Made by a program: the position numbers and the translations under genes. Shown here in pieces: positions 1 to 8,294 of a stretch of DNA of 64,000 nucleotides (the first letter of the stretch is position 1; each line of letters begins with the position of its first letter). The stretch covers positions 9,052,001 to 9,116,000 of the forward strand of contig NZ_CP107903.1 of the NCBI RefSeq assembly GCF_036013955.1, in the 5' to 3' direction. The notes under the pieces are model-generated. The model saw only the letters and a list, made by a program, of their open reading frames with translations. It was not told the origin of the DNA and did not search any database. Source of the DNA: Streptomyces sp. NBC_00459. Its GTDB lineage: Bacteria; Actinomycetota; Actinomycetes; Streptomycetales; Streptomycetaceae.

Positions 1-44
1 TGGCGCCGCTGAGCACCACCCGCTGACGCCCGACTGAGCAGAAC

Positions 45-82
45 CCGCGGCCCCGGCAGCTGATCAGCTGCCGGGGCCGCGG
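45..82. terminator. 38-bp perfect palindrome, likely bidirectional terminator
   Basis: The bases form a perfect inverted repeat centred between 63 and 64 (TGATCA at the middle, CCGCGG at each end). It lies just past the stop of the epimerase gene read from the minus strand and would also stop any plus-strand gene entering from the left. The first 44 bases hold no gene I can assign; a plus-strand reading frame may end there. Confidence 0.8.
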
Positions 83-100
83 TTCGTCTCTGCGGGGGAG

Positions 101-700
101 TTACCGGTTGCCGCGCAGCTCCGCGTAGTACGCCTTGCACTCCTCGTACGACGGCAGCAGCCCGGCCCGCTCCGCCTCCGCCAGCGTCGGCGCCTCGGCG
201 TCCTTCTCCGAGAGCACCGGTGCGATGCCCTCGGGCCAGGCGATGCCCAGCTCCGGATCGAGCGGATGCACCCCGTGCTCACGGCCCGGCGCGTACCCCG
301 TCGAGCACAGGTACACCACGGTGGCGTCGTCGGTGAGCGCCATGAAGGCGTGCCCGAGGCCTTCCGCGAGGAACACGGCGTGCCGGGTCTCGTCGTCGAG
401 CCGTACCGCCTCCCACTGCCCGTAGGTGGGCGAGCCGACCCGGATGTCCACCACGACGTCCAGGACCGCGCCGCGCACACACGTCACGTACTTGGCCTGG
501 CTCGGCGGCACGTCCGAGAAGTGCACCCCGCGGACGACGCCCCGGCGCGAGACCGAGCAGTTCGCCTGGGCGAGGGAGAGGTCGTAGCCGGTGGCCTCGC
601 GGAACTCCGCACCCCGGTACCACTCGTGGAAGGCGCCCCGGTCGTCCGGGAAGATCTTCGGTTCCAGTACCCAGGCGCCTTCGATGTCCAGTGCGCGCAT
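101..700 (-). CDS. rfbC: dTDP-4-dehydrorhamnose 3,5-epimerase family protein (RmlC-like)
   Basis: This 199-residue protein has the length and layout of RmlC/RfbC cupin epimerases, which epimerise C3 and C5 of dTDP-4-keto-6-deoxyglucose in dTDP-sugar synthesis. The N-terminal part carries the family phrase FPDDRGAFHE. The middle has SRRGVVRGVHF, whose His is the expected catalytic base. A downstream segment reads VVVDIRVGSPTYGQW. The gene follows the GT2 glycosyltransferase on the same strand after a four-base gap, so the two are probably co-transcribed and supply and use an activated deoxysugar. No RmlA, RmlB or RmlD is visible nearby, so the donor sugar cannot be fixed. Specificity could also be 3-epimerase or 5-epimerase only. 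Confidence 0.9.
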   Translation of the reverse strand: MRALDIEGAWVLEPKIFPDDRGAFHEWYRGAEFREATGYDLSLAQANCSVSRRGVVRGVHFSDVPPSQAKYVTCVRGAVLDVVVDIRVGSPTYGQWEAVRLDDETRHAVFLAEGLGHAFMALTDDATVVYLCSTGYAPGREHGVHPLDPELGIAWPEGIAPVLSEKDAEAPTLAEAERAGLLPSYEECKAYYAELRGNR

Positions 701-704
701 GCTG

Positions 705-2681
705 TCAGGCTCCGTTCCCGCGTCGCAGCCCGGCCTTGCGCGCGATCTTCCCGAGCGTGCGCCGCACCTTGCGGACCACCCGCTGCCCGGTGCCCGGTCC
801 GGCGGGCTTGGCGGGTCGCACGACCTGGAGGCGGCCGGCCTTGGCGCTGAGGCCGACGGACACCGCCAGGAAGCGCGGCTCGTCCGCCTCGGGGGCCAGG
901 CACAGCGCGGGCTTCCACGTCCCGTCGGTCAGAGCGCCGCCGGGCAGCGTCGCCTCGACGAACGCCCCGGAGCCGTCGGAGGCACCGGACAGCGTGCCGG
1001 ACACCTCCACGGGCTGAGCCGCCGCCGGAGAGGTCAGCCGCAGCAGCGCCTTGGTGTCGCCGGGCGCGTGCAGGGGCAGCGTCACGCGCAAGCGGTCACC
1101 CGTGACGGTGACATCGTCCGGCTTGACGCGGCCCAGGCCCACGCCCTTGACCGCGCGGTCGACGTCCAGGGACAGCGTGGCCTGCTTCGCGGTCCAGTAC
1201 GGCAGGACCACGCGGCCGGCGACCACACCGGCCGGCGGCACCGGGCGGGGGTCGAGCTTCACCGGGCCGAGCCGGCACTCACGGGTCCAGCCGCCCAGCT
1301 TGATCCGGACGAACACGTCGAACAGACCGCCACCGAGCGCCACACCGCCCGCCGCCGTGCCAGGGTCGACGGTGGCCGTGCCGCGCAGCACCAGCCGCAC
1401 CTGCCCGTCCTCGTCGGCCGGGAGGGTCTCGCGGGTCAGTTCCACCGGCTGGAAGAACTGGGCGGCCGTGGCCCGCTCACGCACCAGGAAGTCCGCCGTC
1501 GCACTGCCGAACCGGGCGACGGTCGACGCGCCCACCCGGGCGATCGCGTCGTCGGCGTCGGTGGGGGTGCCGTCCAGGTCGGCGCCGTCGCTGTCGTCCT
1601 CGGCGGGGAACGTCATCGGCTTGCCGCGCGAGGTGAACTCGGCGGTGAAACCGACGTGCAGGACACCGTCGCGCCACTCCACGCTCTGCGGGGTGGCGGT
1701 GGGGGCGAGCGACGCCTCCCACTCGGCGAACGCCACCACGTCGTCCAGCCGGTCGGCGGCGATCAGCGCCGCCACGATGCGCTGCGCCTCCTGCATCCCG
1801 TTGGCGACACCCGGGCCGAAGCGCTCGACGACGACCCCGCGGATCTCGTCGAACATCTCCTTGCGGTAGTCCTCCGGCAGCTTCAGGAGACGGTTGCTGC
1901 GCATGCGCTCGACCATCTCGTTGCGCAGCCAGCGCCGGAACAGGCGGTCGCGGACCGTCCCCGGCTCGGTGTACCGCTCGACGACGTCGAGGGCCTCGCG
2001 CAGGTTGCGGAAGTAGCCGACCGGGTCGAAGCGCTGGAATCCCGCGTTCGAGGCGTCGTCGCGCTTGACGTGGTAGTAGCAGACGTAGTCGCTGAGCACG
2101 GAGACGTTGTCCGCGCGCAGATACGCCTCGGTCACGAAGACATGGTCCTCAAGGCGCCGCCTGCCCTCGGGGAAGCGCAGCCCGATGCGGTCGAGGAACG
2201 CGCGGCGGAGCATCTTGTGCGGGGTGAGGCTGTCGATCAGCGGGGCGTTCTCGACACTGGCCTTGGGGTGGTTGTGCCGGAACAGCTCGACCGGCACCGG
2301 GCGGCCCTTGCCGGCCATCTTGCCGACGATCACATCGGCGCCGTTGGCCACGCCGTAGTCGTACATCCGCTCAAGGGCCTCGTCGCCGAGGTAGTCGTCG
2401 TTGTCGACGAACATCACGAACTCGCCCTGCGAGGCCTCGATGCCGACGTTGCGCGGCTTGCCCGACCAGCCCGAGTTCTCCTGGTGGATGACCTGGACAC
2501 GCGGTTCCTCCGCGGCGAGCTGGTCCAGCCGGGCCGGGGTCTCGTCGGTGGAACCGTCGTTGACGAAGATCACTTCGTACTCGTCGGCGGGCAGCGACTG
2601 CCGCAGCAGCGACGCGACGCAGTCCTCGATGTACGGTCCCGGGTTGTAAACCGGAACGATGACGCTGACCTTGACCGGCAT
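705..2681 (-). CDS. Family 2 glycosyltransferase with long C-terminal extension
   Basis: The protein has 658 residues. The first 230 or so form a GT-A fold glycosyltransferase. The N-terminus reads VSVIVPVYNPGPYI, followed by the nucleotide-binding FVNDGSTD and the metal-binding aspartates in MFVDNDDYL. The remaining roughly 400 residues are mostly beta-rich with no catalytic motif I recognise. This N-terminal GT2 plus C-terminal accessory layout resembles enzymes that decorate teichoic acids and other wall polymers, but that is inference. There is no signal peptide or membrane segment, so it should act in the cytoplasm. The start is the ATG at 2681, with GGAGC about ten bases upstream. The epimerase gene follows after four bases. 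Confidence 0.85.
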   Translation of the reverse strand: MPVKVSVIVPVYNPGPYIEDCVASLLRQSLPADEYEVIFVNDGSTDETPARLDQLAAEEPRVQVIHQENSGWSGKPRNVGIEASQGEFVMFVDNDDYLGDEALERMYDYGVANGADVIVGKMAGKGRPVPVELFRHNHPKASVENAPLIDSLTPHKMLRRAFLDRIGLRFPEGRRRLEDHVFVTEAYLRADNVSVLSDYVCYYHVKRDDASNAGFQRFDPVGYFRNLREALDVVERYTEPGTVRDRLFRRWLRNEMVERMRSNRLLKLPEDYRKEMFDEIRGVVVERFGPGVANGMQEAQRIVAALIAADRLDDVVAFAEWEASLAPTATPQSVEWRDGVLHVGFTAEFTSRGKPMTFPAEDDSDGADLDGTPTDADDAIARVGASTVARFGSATADFLVRERATAAQFFQPVELTRETLPADEDGQVRLVLRGTATVDPGTAAGGVALGGGLFDVFVRIKLGGWTRECRLGPVKLDPRPVPPAGVVAGRVVLPYWTAKQATLSLDVDRAVKGVGLGRVKPDDVTVTGDRLRVTLPLHAPGDTKALLRLTSPAAAQPVEVSGTLSGASDGSGAFVEATLPGGALTDGTWKPALCLAPEADEPRFLAVSVGLSAKAGRLQVVRPAKPAGPGTGQRVVRKVRRTLGKIARKAGLRRGNGA

Positions 2682-2778
2682 GCGGCTGAAAGCTCCCTTT
2701 TTGGCTCTGCTCCCCGTTTCCGCAACGGCACGGTCCGGGCTGCCCGATACTAACCGGGCGAGGGCCTCCTGGACCTGC

Positions 2779-2850
2779 CGGGGCGCGGCCCCGAAGGGGC
2801 GCGGGAAACTGCGCGATCAGCCACGACGGCGCCGCACCCGCGAGACGGCA
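2779..2850. repeat. REP-like intergenic repeat, copy 1
   Basis: A short hairpin GCCCC-GAA-GGGGC (2788-2800) is followed by GCGGGAAACTGCGCGATCAG and a CCACGACGGC tail. Related copies lie at about 9554-9605 and 41693-41745. The rest of the 267-base gap between the glycosyltransferase start and xdhC (2682-2948) shows no gene. Confidence 0.6.
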
Positions 2851-2948
2851 AATCGTGGCACCCCGCAAGGCGCGCCCACGCTCACAAACGCGCACCTCCT
2901 GCTCATCTCCGACACCCGCCTCCCCGAACGCACTGTCATCCGCCGGAG

Positions 2949-4055
2949 CTAACCGCCCTCCGGCGGATGGATCGCCCCCACCTTTACCGTCAGCGACACC
3001 CCGCTGCCGCCCCAGCGCAGGGCCACGATCTCGGCGGCCACGGACACCGCCACCTCCTCGGGCGTACGGGCGCCCAGATCCAGCCCGATGGGGGAGCGCA
3101 GCCGGGACAGTTCGGGTCCGGTGAGGCCGGCCTCCGTCAGCCGCCCGTGGCGGTCGTCGTGGGTGCGGCGGCTGCCCATCGCCCCGATGTACGCGGCGGG
3201 CCGGCGCAGCGCCTCCTCCAGCAGCGGTACGTCGAACTTCGGGTCGTGGGTCAGGACGCAGATCACCGTGCGCTCGTCGGTGTCCGTGCCGCGCAGATAG
3301 CGGTGCGGCCAGTCGACGACCACCTCGACGCCCTCGGGGAAGCGCTTCGGGGTGGCGAAGAGCGGGCGGGCGTCGCAGACGGTGACCCGATAGCCGAGGA
3401 AGGCGCCGATCCGGGCCACGGCGGCGGCGTAGTCGATGGCGCCGAAGACGAGCATGCGGGGCGGAGGCGCGAAGGAGTGCAGGAACACGGTGACGGCGTC
3501 CTCGCGCCGCTCGCCGTGGGGCCCGTAGTGCCGCAACCCCGTTGCCCCCAGCGCCAGTTCACCGCGCGCGTCGGCGGTGACGGCCACGTCGAGACCGGTC
3601 GTGCCCAGCGTGCCGGCCACCCGGTCGGGCCAGACGGCGAGCGTGGCGCCGCGCGCCGCCGGACCGTCGGTCACGGTGGCCACGGTCACCGGCCGGCCCG
3701 CCGCCACCGTCTCCGCGACCGCCGCGAAGGACGGATCGAGGTCCGGCGTCACGGGCCGTACGAGGAGGGTGATCTCACCGCCGCAGGTCAGCCCCACCGC
3801 GAAGGCGTCCTCGTCGCTGTAGCCGAAGGTCTCCAGCCGTGCCTCACCGCTCGCCACGACCTCCTGGGCCAGCTCGAACACCGCGCCCTCGACGCAGCCC
3901 CCGGACACACTGCCCACCACCTCGTCGCCGGGCCCCACCGCCATCGCGGCCCCGGGGTCACGGGGGGCGCTGCGGCTCACCGAGACGACGGTGGCGAGAC
4001 CGAACGGCTCGTCCGCGGCGTACCAACGCCCGAGCGCGGGGAGAATGTCACGCAC
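2949..4055 (-). CDS. XdhC/CoxI family molybdenum hydroxylase maturation protein
   Basis: At 368 residues this matches full-length XdhC proteins, which bind the molybdenum cofactor, help its sulfuration and insert it into xanthine dehydrogenase-type enzymes. The N-terminal XdhC/CoxI domain carries SGGCVEG (about residue 50) and LTCGGEI (about 90), with the cysteines typical of the family. The C-terminal half is the Rossmann-like XdhC_C domain, with YRVTVCDARP and YIGAMGSRRTH. No molybdenum hydroxylase subunit genes (xdhA/B or coxSML) lie nearby, so its client enzyme must be encoded elsewhere. It is divergent from the GH5 gene across a short promoter region. Confidence 0.9.
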   Translation of the reverse strand: MRDILPALGRWYAADEPFGLATVVSVSRSAPRDPGAAMAVGPGDEVVGSVSGGCVEGAVFELAQEVVASGEARLETFGYSDEDAFAVGLTCGGEITLLVRPVTPDLDPSFAAVAETVAAGRPVTVATVTDGPAARGATLAVWPDRVAGTLGTTGLDVAVTADARGELALGATGLRHYGPHGERREDAVTVFLHSFAPPPRMLVFGAIDYAAAVARIGAFLGYRVTVCDARPLFATPKRFPEGVEVVVDWPHRYLRGTDTDERTVICVLTHDPKFDVPLLEEALRRPAAYIGAMGSRRTHDDRHGRLTEAGLTGPELSRLRSPIGLDLGARTPEEVAVSVAAEIVALRWGGSGVSLTVKVGAIHPPEGG

Positions 4056-4122
4056 GATTCGCTCCTTTTGTCGCCCATGTGCCTTGATGATCGCCCATGA
4101 GAGTCAAAAGCTGAAGATTACT

Positions 4123-4151
4123 CAGGAGTCAGTTGGTATTGACGACTCCTG
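4123..4151. promoter_or_regulatory. Inverted repeat in the xdhC/GH5 divergent promoter region
   Basis: CAGGAGTC (4123-4130) and GACTCCTG (4144-4151) are perfect 8-base arms separated by 13 bases, ending about 18-24 bases before the GH5 start. The position suits a repressor operator. No adjacent regulator gene identifies the protein. Confidence 0.4.
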
Positions 4152-4168
4152 ATGCGCGCGGGACTGTA

Positions 4169-6031
4169 ATGCACATGTCGAAGTTGCGTGTGCATCTGCT
4201 CGGCGTACTGGTCCTGGTCACGGGTTTCGTGACCACCGTCGGCTCCCAGCCCGCCCGGGCCGACACCCTTTGGTTCGACTCTCCTACCTCCACCACCCTC
4301 ACCGTTCAGAACGGTCGGTTCACCGACGCTCTGGGCCGCGAGGTCGTTCTCCGTGGCTACAACGTCTCCGGTGAGACGAAGCTCAAGGAGAACAACGGAC
4401 TGCCCTTCGCCTCGGTCGCCGACGCCAAGAAGTCGGCGACCGCCCTGCGAGCGCTCGGCGGCGGCAACAGCGTCCGCTTCCTGCTCTCCTGGGCGTACGC
4501 GGAGCCTGTCCGTGGCTCGGTGAGCAGCAGCTATCTGGCCGCCGCCACCGCTCAGATGGGTGCCTTCCTGGACGCGGGCATCCGCGTCTACCCCGACTTC
4601 CACCAGGATCTCTACTCCCGCTGGCTCTTCGACTCGGACAGCTGGTACACCGGCGACGGCGCCCCCAAGTGGGCCGTCGACCTCGGTAACTACCCGGACG
4701 AGTACTGCGGGATCTGCCCCTTCTGGGGGCAGAACATCACCTCGAACGCGGCGGTGACGAAGGCGACTTACGACTTCTGGCACAACACCTACGGAATCCA
4801 GGACTCGTTCCTCGACACCGCGCAGAAGACGATGGCGTACCTGAAACAGAACCTCACCAGTGCCCAGTTCACGGGTGTCGTCGGCTTCGACCCCTACAAC
4901 GAGCCGCACTTCGGGACTCTCGACTCGGGCCAGACCAGCCGGGCCTGGGAGAAGGACGTCATGTGGCCCTTCTACGTCAAGTTCCGGGCCCGGATGGACA
5001 CGGCCGGCTGGCAGGACAAGCCCGCCTTCGTCGAGCCGAACCTCTTCTGGAACGCCAACATCGACTTCCAGAAGCAGGAGGGCGGACTGCTCGACGCCGG
5101 GACCATCGGCCCGCGTTACGTCTTCAACACCCACTTCTACGACCAGAAGGCGATCTCCGGCGTCTTCATGTGGGGCAAGGCGGAGGACGGCCAGTACGCC
5201 ACGGACATGGGGACGATCCGTGACCGGGCCGCGGCAGGCGGTACGGCGGGGATCGTCAGCGAGTTCGGCCACCCGCTGAACGGCAACGTCTCCGACAAGG
5301 CGCCGACCGTCCTCAAGGCGATGTACCAGGGGCTCGACTCCCGGGTGAAGGGGGCGAGCTGGTGGGCCAACGCGAGCGGATCGGGCCCGGTGCTGTCCGG
5401 CAGCCAGTGGCAGTGGGACATCTACAACGGCCGTCACCATGAGCTGATGAACGACAACCCCGACAAGGTGCTCACCACCGGTGACGCCTGGAACGACGAG
5501 GACCTGTCCGCCGTACGCCTCGACGACTCGGGTACGGCCGTCCTGCGCCAGGACGCCCGGATGCTGGACCGCGTCTATCCGGGCGCCACGGCGGGGACGA
5601 CGCTCGCCTTCACCTACGAGGACCGCTCCCGGGACGGGTCCACGACCCTCACCTGGAACCCGGTGCCGAGTTCACTGCCGAACGTGTCCACGCTGGTGGG
5701 CTCGGGGCAGTACGGCGTGCTGGTGTGGCGGTCGAAGGGCATCTCGGCGCCGACCGAACTCCATCTGCCGGCGTCCTTCCCGACGGCGACCACCACGGTC
5801 GTCTCCGACCTCGGCACGGTCTACGGCCCGCCGGCCTACACCAGTACGACCCCGATCGCGGCGGGCACCGACCCCGGCAACACGGGAAGCCGCCGCCTGC
5901 TGCTCACCGCGCCGGACTCGGGAGTCCTGCACTACGCGCTGGTGACCAACGGGGCGACGGCTCCTTCGGCGACCGTACTGAACGCTGCGCGGGCCGAACT
6001 GGCTTCGTGGGCCGCGCAGGAGTTCAGCTAG
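4169..6031 (+). CDS. Secreted GH5 glycosidase (endoglycoceramidase/cellulase-like)
   Basis: The encoded 620-residue protein begins with a signal peptide (basic SKLRVH, then a hydrophobic run ending near PARAD). The catalytic TIM barrel opens with NGRFTDALGREVVLRGYNVSG, a pattern common in the endoglycoceramidase branch of GH5. It continues with YPDFHQDLYSRW and the acid/base glutamate in FDPYNEPHFG. The likely nucleophile is the Glu in IVSEFGHPL. About 150 C-terminal residues form a beta domain like those following the barrel in EGCase relatives. It should hydrolyse a beta-linked glycan or glycolipid outside the cell. ATGs at 4169 and 4175 are both plausible. A longer reading frame from 4133 is less likely because it would bury the signal peptide. 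Confidence 0.85.
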   Translation: MHMSKLRVHLLGVLVLVTGFVTTVGSQPARADTLWFDSPTSTTLTVQNGRFTDALGREVVLRGYNVSGETKLKENNGLPFASVADAKKSATALRALGGGNSVRFLLSWAYAEPVRGSVSSSYLAAATAQMGAFLDAGIRVYPDFHQDLYSRWLFDSDSWYTGDGAPKWAVDLGNYPDEYCGICPFWGQNITSNAAVTKATYDFWHNTYGIQDSFLDTAQKTMAYLKQNLTSAQFTGVVGFDPYNEPHFGTLDSGQTSRAWEKDVMWPFYVKFRARMDTAGWQDKPAFVEPNLFWNANIDFQKQEGGLLDAGTIGPRYVFNTHFYDQKAISGVFMWGKAEDGQYATDMGTIRDRAAAGGTAGIVSEFGHPLNGNVSDKAPTVLKAMYQGLDSRVKGASWWANASGSGPVLSGSQWQWDIYNGRHHELMNDNPDKVLTTGDAWNDEDLSAVRLDDSGTAVLRQDARMLDRVYPGATAGTTLAFTYEDRSRDGSTTLTWNPVPSSLPNVSTLVGSGQYGVLVWRSKGISAPTELHLPASFPTATTTVVSDLGTVYGPPAYTSTTPIAAGTDPGNTGSRRLLLTAPDSGVLHYALVTNGATAPSATVLNAARAELASWAAQEFS

Positions 6032-6052
6032 TCGATCGACCGGCGGTCAACC

Positions 6053-6070
6053 GACCCGGAATCACGGGTC
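6053..6070. terminator. Short hairpin between convergent genes
   Basis: GACCCG (6053-6058) and CGGGTC (6065-6070) pair around a six-base loop between the converging GH5 and beta-propeller genes, and overlap the stop of the latter. It is a modest stem, so termination is only probable. Confidence 0.35.
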
Positions 6071-7346
6071 AGTTGGTCGCCGGGCCAGTCCAGTCCGCCT
6101 CGACATGGCCGAGGCGGACTCGCTGGGGGTGGTCGCCGACCGGCACGGACACCGTCTTCAGCCCGGTGGCGAAGTCGATGGCCGTGATCTGGTCGGCGCC
6201 GCTCTCCGAGATGACACAGGACTTGCCGTCGCCGCTCACCGTGGCCCAGTAGGGCTTCGAGGCGGGGACGAGCGGGCCCTCCTGGAGTGTCGCGCGGTCG
6301 ACGACCGTCGCGTAGTCGTCCATCGTGCCCGCGACGCACAGCTTCGTGCCGTCCGGCTTCATCGAGATGCCGTGGTGGCGCGAGTCGTTGACGAACGTGG
6401 TGCGGTCGTCGCTGGTCGCCGGGTTCTTCGGCAGGGTCTTGGTCCGGGTGATCTTGTCTGTGGCGATGTCGTACTCGAAGAAGCCGTTGAAGAACGAGAC
6501 CTGGAAGTACAGCTTCGACTCGTCGGGCGAGAAGGCGGCCGGGCGGACCGCGTCCGAGTAGTCGTTGAGGCCGATGGCGTTGAGCCGGTCCCGCATGTCG
6601 ATCACCTTGACCTGCTTGAAGGTGGCCGCGTCGACGACCACGATCTTCCGGTCGCCCTTGGTGAAGTCCTGCCACGGAGCGTCCTGCGAGGTGTTGACGT
6701 CCCCGATGGCCATGTTCCAGATGTACTTGCCGTCCTTGGTGAAGATGTTCTCGTGCGGCTTGTCGCCGGTGGCGAACGAACCGATCTGCGCACCGGTGTT
6801 GATGTTCAGCACGTGCACGGTGTTGGAGATCGACGCGGAGACCGCGACCCGGGTGCCGTCGGGGGATACCGCCATGTGGTCCGAGCGGTAACCCGACACG
6901 GGGAAGCGCCAGTTGATCGCCCCGGTGGCGAGGTCGATCGACACGACGTCGGCGAAGCTCGGCCGGGAAACGACCACCGACTTGCCGTCCGGGGTGGAGT
7001 ACATGTCGTCGACCAGCTGGTCGTGGCCCTCGCCGACTCCGTTGCGGATGGCCATGAAGTAGATCCACTTGATCGGATCGGCGTTGATCGCGGCCAGCCG
7101 CGCCGCCTTGTCCGGTACGACGTTGATCCGGCCGATCTTGGCGAAGTCGCCGGTGGACTTGACGACGTCGGCGGTGCCTTCCCAGTTGTTGCCGACGAAC
7201 ATCACCTCGCGCAGGCTCGCGGCGGCGGCCGTGTCGGAGTCAGCGGCCTCGGTCGCGGCGATGGCGGAGCCGGCCGCGGGTGCGGTGACGGTCAGGACGA
7301 GGGCGGCGGCCATGGCACAGAGGTGCCTGGATCTGAAAGCGGGCAT
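6069..7346 (-). CDS. Secreted YVTN-type beta-propeller protein
   Basis: The 425-residue product starts with a clear export signal (AMAAALVLTVTAPAAGSAIA). It then carries repeated propeller strands such as DGKSVVVSRPSFADVVSIDLATG, SPDGTRVAVSASISNTVHVLN and DGKYIWNMAIGDV. These blade repeats are typical of the YncE/YVTN (lactonase or nitrous-oxide-reductase-like) propeller superfamily; enzymatic activity cannot be assigned. The ATG at 7346 was chosen because GGAGGGGAG lies just upstream and the signal peptide follows at once. It is divergent from the TetR gene at 7550, so it is a plausible target of that regulator. Confidence 0.8.
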   Translation of the reverse strand: MPAFRSRHLCAMAAALVLTVTAPAAGSAIAATEAADSDTAAAASLREVMFVGNNWEGTADVVKSTGDFAKIGRINVVPDKAARLAAINADPIKWIYFMAIRNGVGEGHDQLVDDMYSTPDGKSVVVSRPSFADVVSIDLATGAINWRFPVSGYRSDHMAVSPDGTRVAVSASISNTVHVLNINTGAQIGSFATGDKPHENIFTKDGKYIWNMAIGDVNTSQDAPWQDFTKGDRKIVVVDAATFKQVKVIDMRDRLNAIGLNDYSDAVRPAAFSPDESKLYFQVSFFNGFFEYDIATDKITRTKTLPKNPATSDDRTTFVNDSRHHGISMKPDGTKLCVAGTMDDYATVVDRATLQEGPLVPASKPYWATVSGDGKSCVISESGADQITAIDFATGLKTVSVPVGDHPQRVRLGHVEADWTGPATN

Positions 7347-7463
7347 GAGTGCTCTCCCCTCCGGGAGTGGACAGACGGTCTGTGGCGGGTGCATGACATG
7401 TCGGGCATAAGGGGGAACGGCGACTGCGGGCGGGAAACTGAACACGGTCACGTTCAGATTGGA

Positions 7464-7479
7464 CTTACTGGAAAGTAAG
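7464..7479. promoter_or_regulatory. Inverted repeat operator candidate between propeller and tetR genes
   Basis: CTTACT and AGTAAG flank GGAA as perfect 6-base arms in the 203-base divergent region. This is a typical size and symmetry for a TetR-family operator and it lies upstream of the adjacent TetR gene, so autoregulation plus control of the propeller gene is likely. Confidence 0.5.
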
Positions 7480-7549
7480 GAGGGGGTGCCCTTCTCCACA
7501 AGACTGCGTGCAGGACAAACTTGGCCCCCGGACGATGAAGGAGGGTTCA

Positions 7550-8251
7550 TTGGCGGGCAGACTCAGGGCGCCGACCGGCCGCTACGCAGGCAGGACGGCC
7601 GAGGAGCGACAGGCCGAGCGGCGCCGGAGATTCCTGGACGCCGCACTCCAGCTGTTCGGCGACACGCCGGGCTACCGCTCGACGACCGTCGCCGCGCTCA
7701 GTGAGGCGGCGGGTCTGTCGACCCGCCAGTTCTACGAGGAGTTCCGCACCCTGGAGGACGTCCTGGCCGCCCTTCACCTCCAGGTCAACGACTGGGCCGA
7801 GGGAGCGGCGCTCACCGCGCTGGCCGCCGCAGAGGGCCTGCCCATCGCCGAACGAGCCGCCGCGATCTTCCGCGCCTACGCCGCCAACGTCACCGCCGAC
7901 CCCCGCCGCATCCGTATGACCTTCGTCGAGATCATCGGAGTCAGCTCCCGGCTGGAGGAACAGCGTCTCACCCGCCGCTCACGCTGGGTGAACCTCATCT
8001 GCACGGAGGCGGAGGCAGCCGTCGCCCGCGGAGAGGCGGCGCCGCGCGACTACCATCTCGCCGCGACGGCTTTCATCGGCAGCGTCAACGGCCTGCTGCA
8101 CGACTGGAGCGCCGGATGGGTGGACGCCACGCTGGACGAGGTGGTGGACGAACTGGTGCGGATGCTGCTGGGCATCCTGCGCCCGGCCGGCTGGGAGCCC
8201 CCGCGCGCCGAGCCTGCCGGTGACACCGCCGAGGTCGCCGGCGACTCCTGA
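7550..8251 (+). CDS. TetR family transcriptional regulator
   Basis: The product has about 233 residues. Its N-terminal DNA-binding domain reads RRRFLDAALQLFGDTPGYRSTTVAALSEAAGLSTRQFYEEF, shown here only to mark the HTH helices (about residues 25-65). The C-terminal ligand-binding helices include FRAYAANVTADPRRIRMTFVE. The TTG at 7550 is preceded by AAGGAGGG at 7538-7545 and is the best start; an in-frame ATG at 7535 lies inside that ribosome-binding site. It is divergent from the secreted propeller gene. Confidence 0.85.
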   Translation: MAGRLRAPTGRYAGRTAEERQAERRRRFLDAALQLFGDTPGYRSTTVAALSEAAGLSTRQFYEEFRTLEDVLAALHLQVNDWAEGAALTALAAAEGLPIAERAAAIFRAYAANVTADPRRIRMTFVEIIGVSSRLEEQRLTRRSRWVNLICTEAEAAVARGEAAPRDYHLAATAFIGSVNGLLHDWSAGWVDATLDEVVDELVRMLLGILRPAGWEPPRAEPAGDTAEVAGDS

Positions 8252-8294
8252 CGTCTGCCGGCCTTCTGCCGAGCCGAGGCGACGTCGGGGGAAT

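Noticed and set aside
591..2753. 720-codon plus-strand frame over the glycosyltransferase gene
   Set aside because: Opposite-strand shadow: the minus strand encodes a clear GT2 domain here, and the plus-strand product has no motif.
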